A DNA stretch of 64,000 bases, taken from contig NZ_LJAK01000006.1 of assembly GCF_001420005.1 (NCBI RefSeq), positions 186,001 to 250,000 on the forward strand. Reading direction: 5' to 3'. The stretch comes from Loktanella sp. 3ANDIMAR09. GTDB lineage: Bacteria > Pseudomonadota > Alphaproteobacteria > Rhodobacterales > Rhodobacteraceae. Positions 61,862 through 64,000 of the stretch are shown here, one piece after another (position 1 is the stretch's first letter; every line of letters begins with the position of its first letter). A program made the position numbers and the translations under genes. The notes under the pieces are model-generated. The model saw nothing but the letters and a program-made list of their open reading frames with translations, did not search any database and had not been told where the DNA came from.

Positions 61862-64000
61862 CGAGTCAGTCACTTCAGCGGTGATCGCTGCGCGGGTCGC
61901 AGCGATCTTGCGCTGAAACAGCACGACGCCCTGCTGGTCCGCGACGGCCTGCGCGCGGTCCAGAATGGCCCGCACCTGTTCGGGATCGCGGTTTTCGTGG
62001 TGGGCAATCAGACCGTCGATGCGACCGAATTCCGCCGATAGCCAGGTTTTCTGTTGCAGCAGCGTGGGGCCGGTCGCCTGAAACCTTTTTCTGGCCTGCG
62101 GGATCAGCCCGGCCCTGACGCAGGCCTCTGCATGCAGGGCCATGCAGAAATCGAGGAATACACCGATATGGCCGATGCGCGAGATGCTGGCATCGGCCAG
62201 GGCACATCCTTTGTCCAGTTGGCCCTGCGACATCAGGGCGGTGCCATCAAACAGATCCGCGTAGATTTCCCAGGTTTCCAACTGATGCGCCCGCGCGATG
62301 CGACGCAACTGGTCGGCGTGGACCTGCACCACCTCGTATTCATCCAGCAAAAGCGGCAGCACGCAGCCCAGAAAGAACGTGCAGTGGCAAAGATCATGGG
62401 CCTGCCCGCTCAAATCTGACAGGTTTCTTGCCATGTCCGACCAGTACTGCGATTCTGCTCCGTCGCATGCCAAAACAGCCAGTTCGGCCAGACCGACCGC
62501 CGACATCGCCCCGTGATGCGAACTGCCGAACCTGTCCAGCCAAACGTCATGGGTGCCGGCCTCATAGGTTTCAAAAAACGCGCGCAGGTGTCTGTCAGCC
62601 TCCTTGAGATTGCCGCAAAACAGATGCGAGGTGCCAAGGCAGCGGTTGGCCAGCAGGTCGCCTGCCTCGCCGTTGTCCCGGGTCAGCTGTTCGATCTGGC
62701 GGGCTACCTCGAGCGAGGCGGAAAACTGACTGCTGGCACCGGCAAAGACCCATTTGGAAATCAGCAGCGGCAGCATCTGCCCTGTGCTCTTGAGTGCGGC
62801 ACCCAGCGCCTCGACCCGTGGCATTTCCGTGTGGACCGCAGCCGAGTTGAACCCGTAAGCCGACACCAGCGCGGCAACCAGATGGATGCGCACCGCCAGT
62901 TCCGCCTCTTCGAGGTCCGCACCGGCGGGGGCCTTGGCGCAGTCTTCGATGGCGCGGCGGAAATGGACGATCGCTTCGGAATAGGCGGATCGTCCGGCGG
63001 CAAGCGAACCTGCGCGGTCCCAGAATGTGACGGCGCCTTCCAGATCGCCACCGCAGGACAGGTGGTGTGCCACGATCTGCGGCACCGTCGCGGCAAGTTC
63101 GGGGAACCGCTGCGTCATGGTGCGGGCGATCCGGGCATGCAGGTTGATCCGGTCGCGGCGCAACAATGTGAGATAGGCCGCATCCTTGAGCAGCATGTGG
63201 CGAAATCCGACTGCCGGACCGAACGGACTGTGACCGCGCCGCAGGACACCGGCCTCGATCAGGCTGGACACGCCGCGCAACACCTCGGATTTTGGCAGGT
63301 CGGACACGTCGATCAGCAGATCGACGGGAAATTCGCTGCCGATCACCGCCGATAGCTGTGCCAGTTCGCGCCCGGTCTCCAGCCGGTCAAGGCGTGACAG
63401 AAGTGAATCCGCCAAGGTCGCCGGTAGCGGATGGTCTCCGGCACCCGGATGCTCTGCCGCGCGATCCAGGGCAAAGCGCGTCAGTTCTTCGGCAAAAACC
63501 GGGCTTCCGTCACAGCGGATCGCGATTTCCGCGATCTGATCGTCGCTGAGTGACACATGCGGTGCATTGGCGCGCGCGATGGCGCGCACCAGTTCATTGA
63601 AATCCGTCGGCGGCAACCGGTCCAGCACCAGCACCTGCGCCCGGGCCAGTTCGCACCATTGCGGCACCTCGCCCATGCGCATGGTTGCCAGCAGATGGGC
63701 CGACAGGCCATCAAGCCTGGTTGCAACCCGCGACAGCACTTCGATGGTAGAGGCGTCGATCCACTGCATGTCTTCGAGAATGATCGTGCCTGCCTGTTGG
63801 GCCATTGCGCAAAACAGATCGGTCAGCATCGTGATCTGCGCCGTGCGCTGTTCCAGCGCACGGCGCGCATTGACCTGATCATGCGCAGGAGAGTCCAGCA
63901 CATCAGACAGCATGGCGACCTGTTCGGGATCCGTCATTCCGAATTGGGCCAGAAAATCCGCCACCGGCAGGTGCGGCCTGTCCAAAGTCGGTTCGGTCAG
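61856..64000 (-). CDS. large ATPase/TPR regulator-like protein, N-terminus outside window
   Basis: The frame is open to the right edge, so about 714 residues of a longer protein are visible. The Walker B region ILEDMQWIDAST is near the start of this part, so the Walker A and anything before it lie outside. The next 200 residues follow the AAA/STAND layout (LLATMRMG, RCDGSPVFAEELTRFAL, then LPATLADSLLSRLDRLE), and the rest is helical with TPR-like repeats (AVTFWDRAGSLAAGRSAYSEAIVHFRRAI). Proteins of this kind often carry an N-terminal adenylate/guanylate cyclase domain or a LuxR-type DNA-binding domain. No such C-terminal HTH is visible, so a cyclase at the missing N-terminus is the better guess. 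Confidence 0.75.
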   Translation of the reverse strand: MTEPTLDRPHLPVADFLAQFGMTDPEQVAMLSDVLDSPAHDQVNARRALEQRTAQITMLTDLFCAMAQQAGTIILEDMQWIDASTIEVLSRVATRLDGLSAHLLATMRMGEVPQWCELARAQVLVLDRLPPTDFNELVRAIARANAPHVSLSDDQIAEIAIRCDGSPVFAEELTRFALDRAAEHPGAGDHPLPATLADSLLSRLDRLETGRELAQLSAVIGSEFPVDLLIDVSDLPKSEVLRGVSSLIEAGVLRRGHSPFGPAVGFRHMLLKDAAYLTLLRRDRINLHARIARTMTQRFPELAATVPQIVAHHLSCGGDLEGAVTFWDRAGSLAAGRSAYSEAIVHFRRAIEDCAKAPAGADLEEAELAVRIHLVAALVSAYGFNSAAVHTEMPRVEALGAALKSTGQMLPLLISKWVFAGASSQFSASLEVARQIEQLTRDNGEAGDLLANRCLGTSHLFCGNLKEADRHLRAFFETYEAGTHDVWLDRFGSSHHGAMSAVGLAELAVLACDGAESQYWSDMARNLSDLSGQAHDLCHCTFFLGCVLPLLLDEYEVVQVHADQLRRIARAHQLETWEIYADLFDGTALMSQGQLDKGCALADASISRIGHIGVFLDFCMALHAEACVRAGLIPQARKRFQATGPTLLQQKTWLSAEFGRIDGLIAHHENRDPEQVRAILDRAQAVADQQGVVLFQRKIAATRAAITAEVTDSL

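Noticed and set aside
1-64000. CRISPR arrays, tRNA/rRNA genes, insertion sequences, integrases
   Set aside because: No regularly spaced repeats, no clover-leaf-like tRNA sequence and no transposase or integrase reading frame were found on inspection of both strands.

Overview
The window looks like chromosomal DNA of an alphaproteobacterium of the Rhodobacteraceae (roseobacter-type). This rests on uniformly high GC content, tightly packed operons with 1-8 base start/stop overlaps, and the gene families present: a UrtABCDE urea transporter, PuuD-type urate oxidase with a fused cytochrome c domain, a ChvE-GguAB sugar transporter next to a GbpR-like LysR gene, TRAP transporters and malate synthase G. 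No rRNA, tRNA, CRISPR array, transposase or phage gene was seen. The organism call is inference from gene content only.

Layout. 1-3606 (minus): a large SMC-like ATPase cut by the window edge and its metallophosphoesterase partner (YhaN/YhaO type). 3650-7302 (minus): part of a uric acid/ureide degradation cluster (puuD, uraH, ureidoglycine aminohydrolase) with a glyceraldehyde-3-phosphate dehydrogenase paralogue in the middle. 7303-8306: an AT-richer patch with one unrecognised gene. 8337-14869 (minus): malate synthase G, then an RND efflux pump with its adaptor. 15083-22226 (plus): D-lyxose isomerase and the complete urtABCDE operon. 22298-25534 (minus): an autotransporter. 25808-28798: an SGNH-type protein, a TIGR03032-type protein and an AraC regulator.

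28942-39179 (plus): an operon for a presumed aromatic substrate, with an aldehyde dehydrogenase, a Liv-type ABC transporter, a second aldehyde dehydrogenase, a coniferyl-alcohol-dehydrogenase-like SDR and a YqiK-like flotillin. 39566-49834 (minus): a ten-gene hexuronate operon (uxaC, dctPQM, kdgF, kduI, kduD, uxuB, uxuA, uxaA) facing a GntR regulator and KDG kinase at 49982-51609, so uronates are imported by TRAP and funnelled to 2-keto-3-deoxygluconate and its 6-phosphate. 51716-61861: a LysR regulator facing chvE-gguA-gguB and four enzymes of the non-phosphorylative L-arabinose route to 2-oxoglutarate. 61856-64000 (minus): the C-terminal part of a large ATPase/TPR regulator.

The most notable window-scale pattern is that all four operons with a solute-binding-protein gene (urtA, the Liv-type binding protein, dctP, chvE) have a GC-rich stem-loop between that gene and the next transporter gene. 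The most unusual protein is the LivF-type ATPase, which carries an extra basic, proline-rich tail of about 147 residues. I found no clear evidence of a wholly new defence or mobile system.
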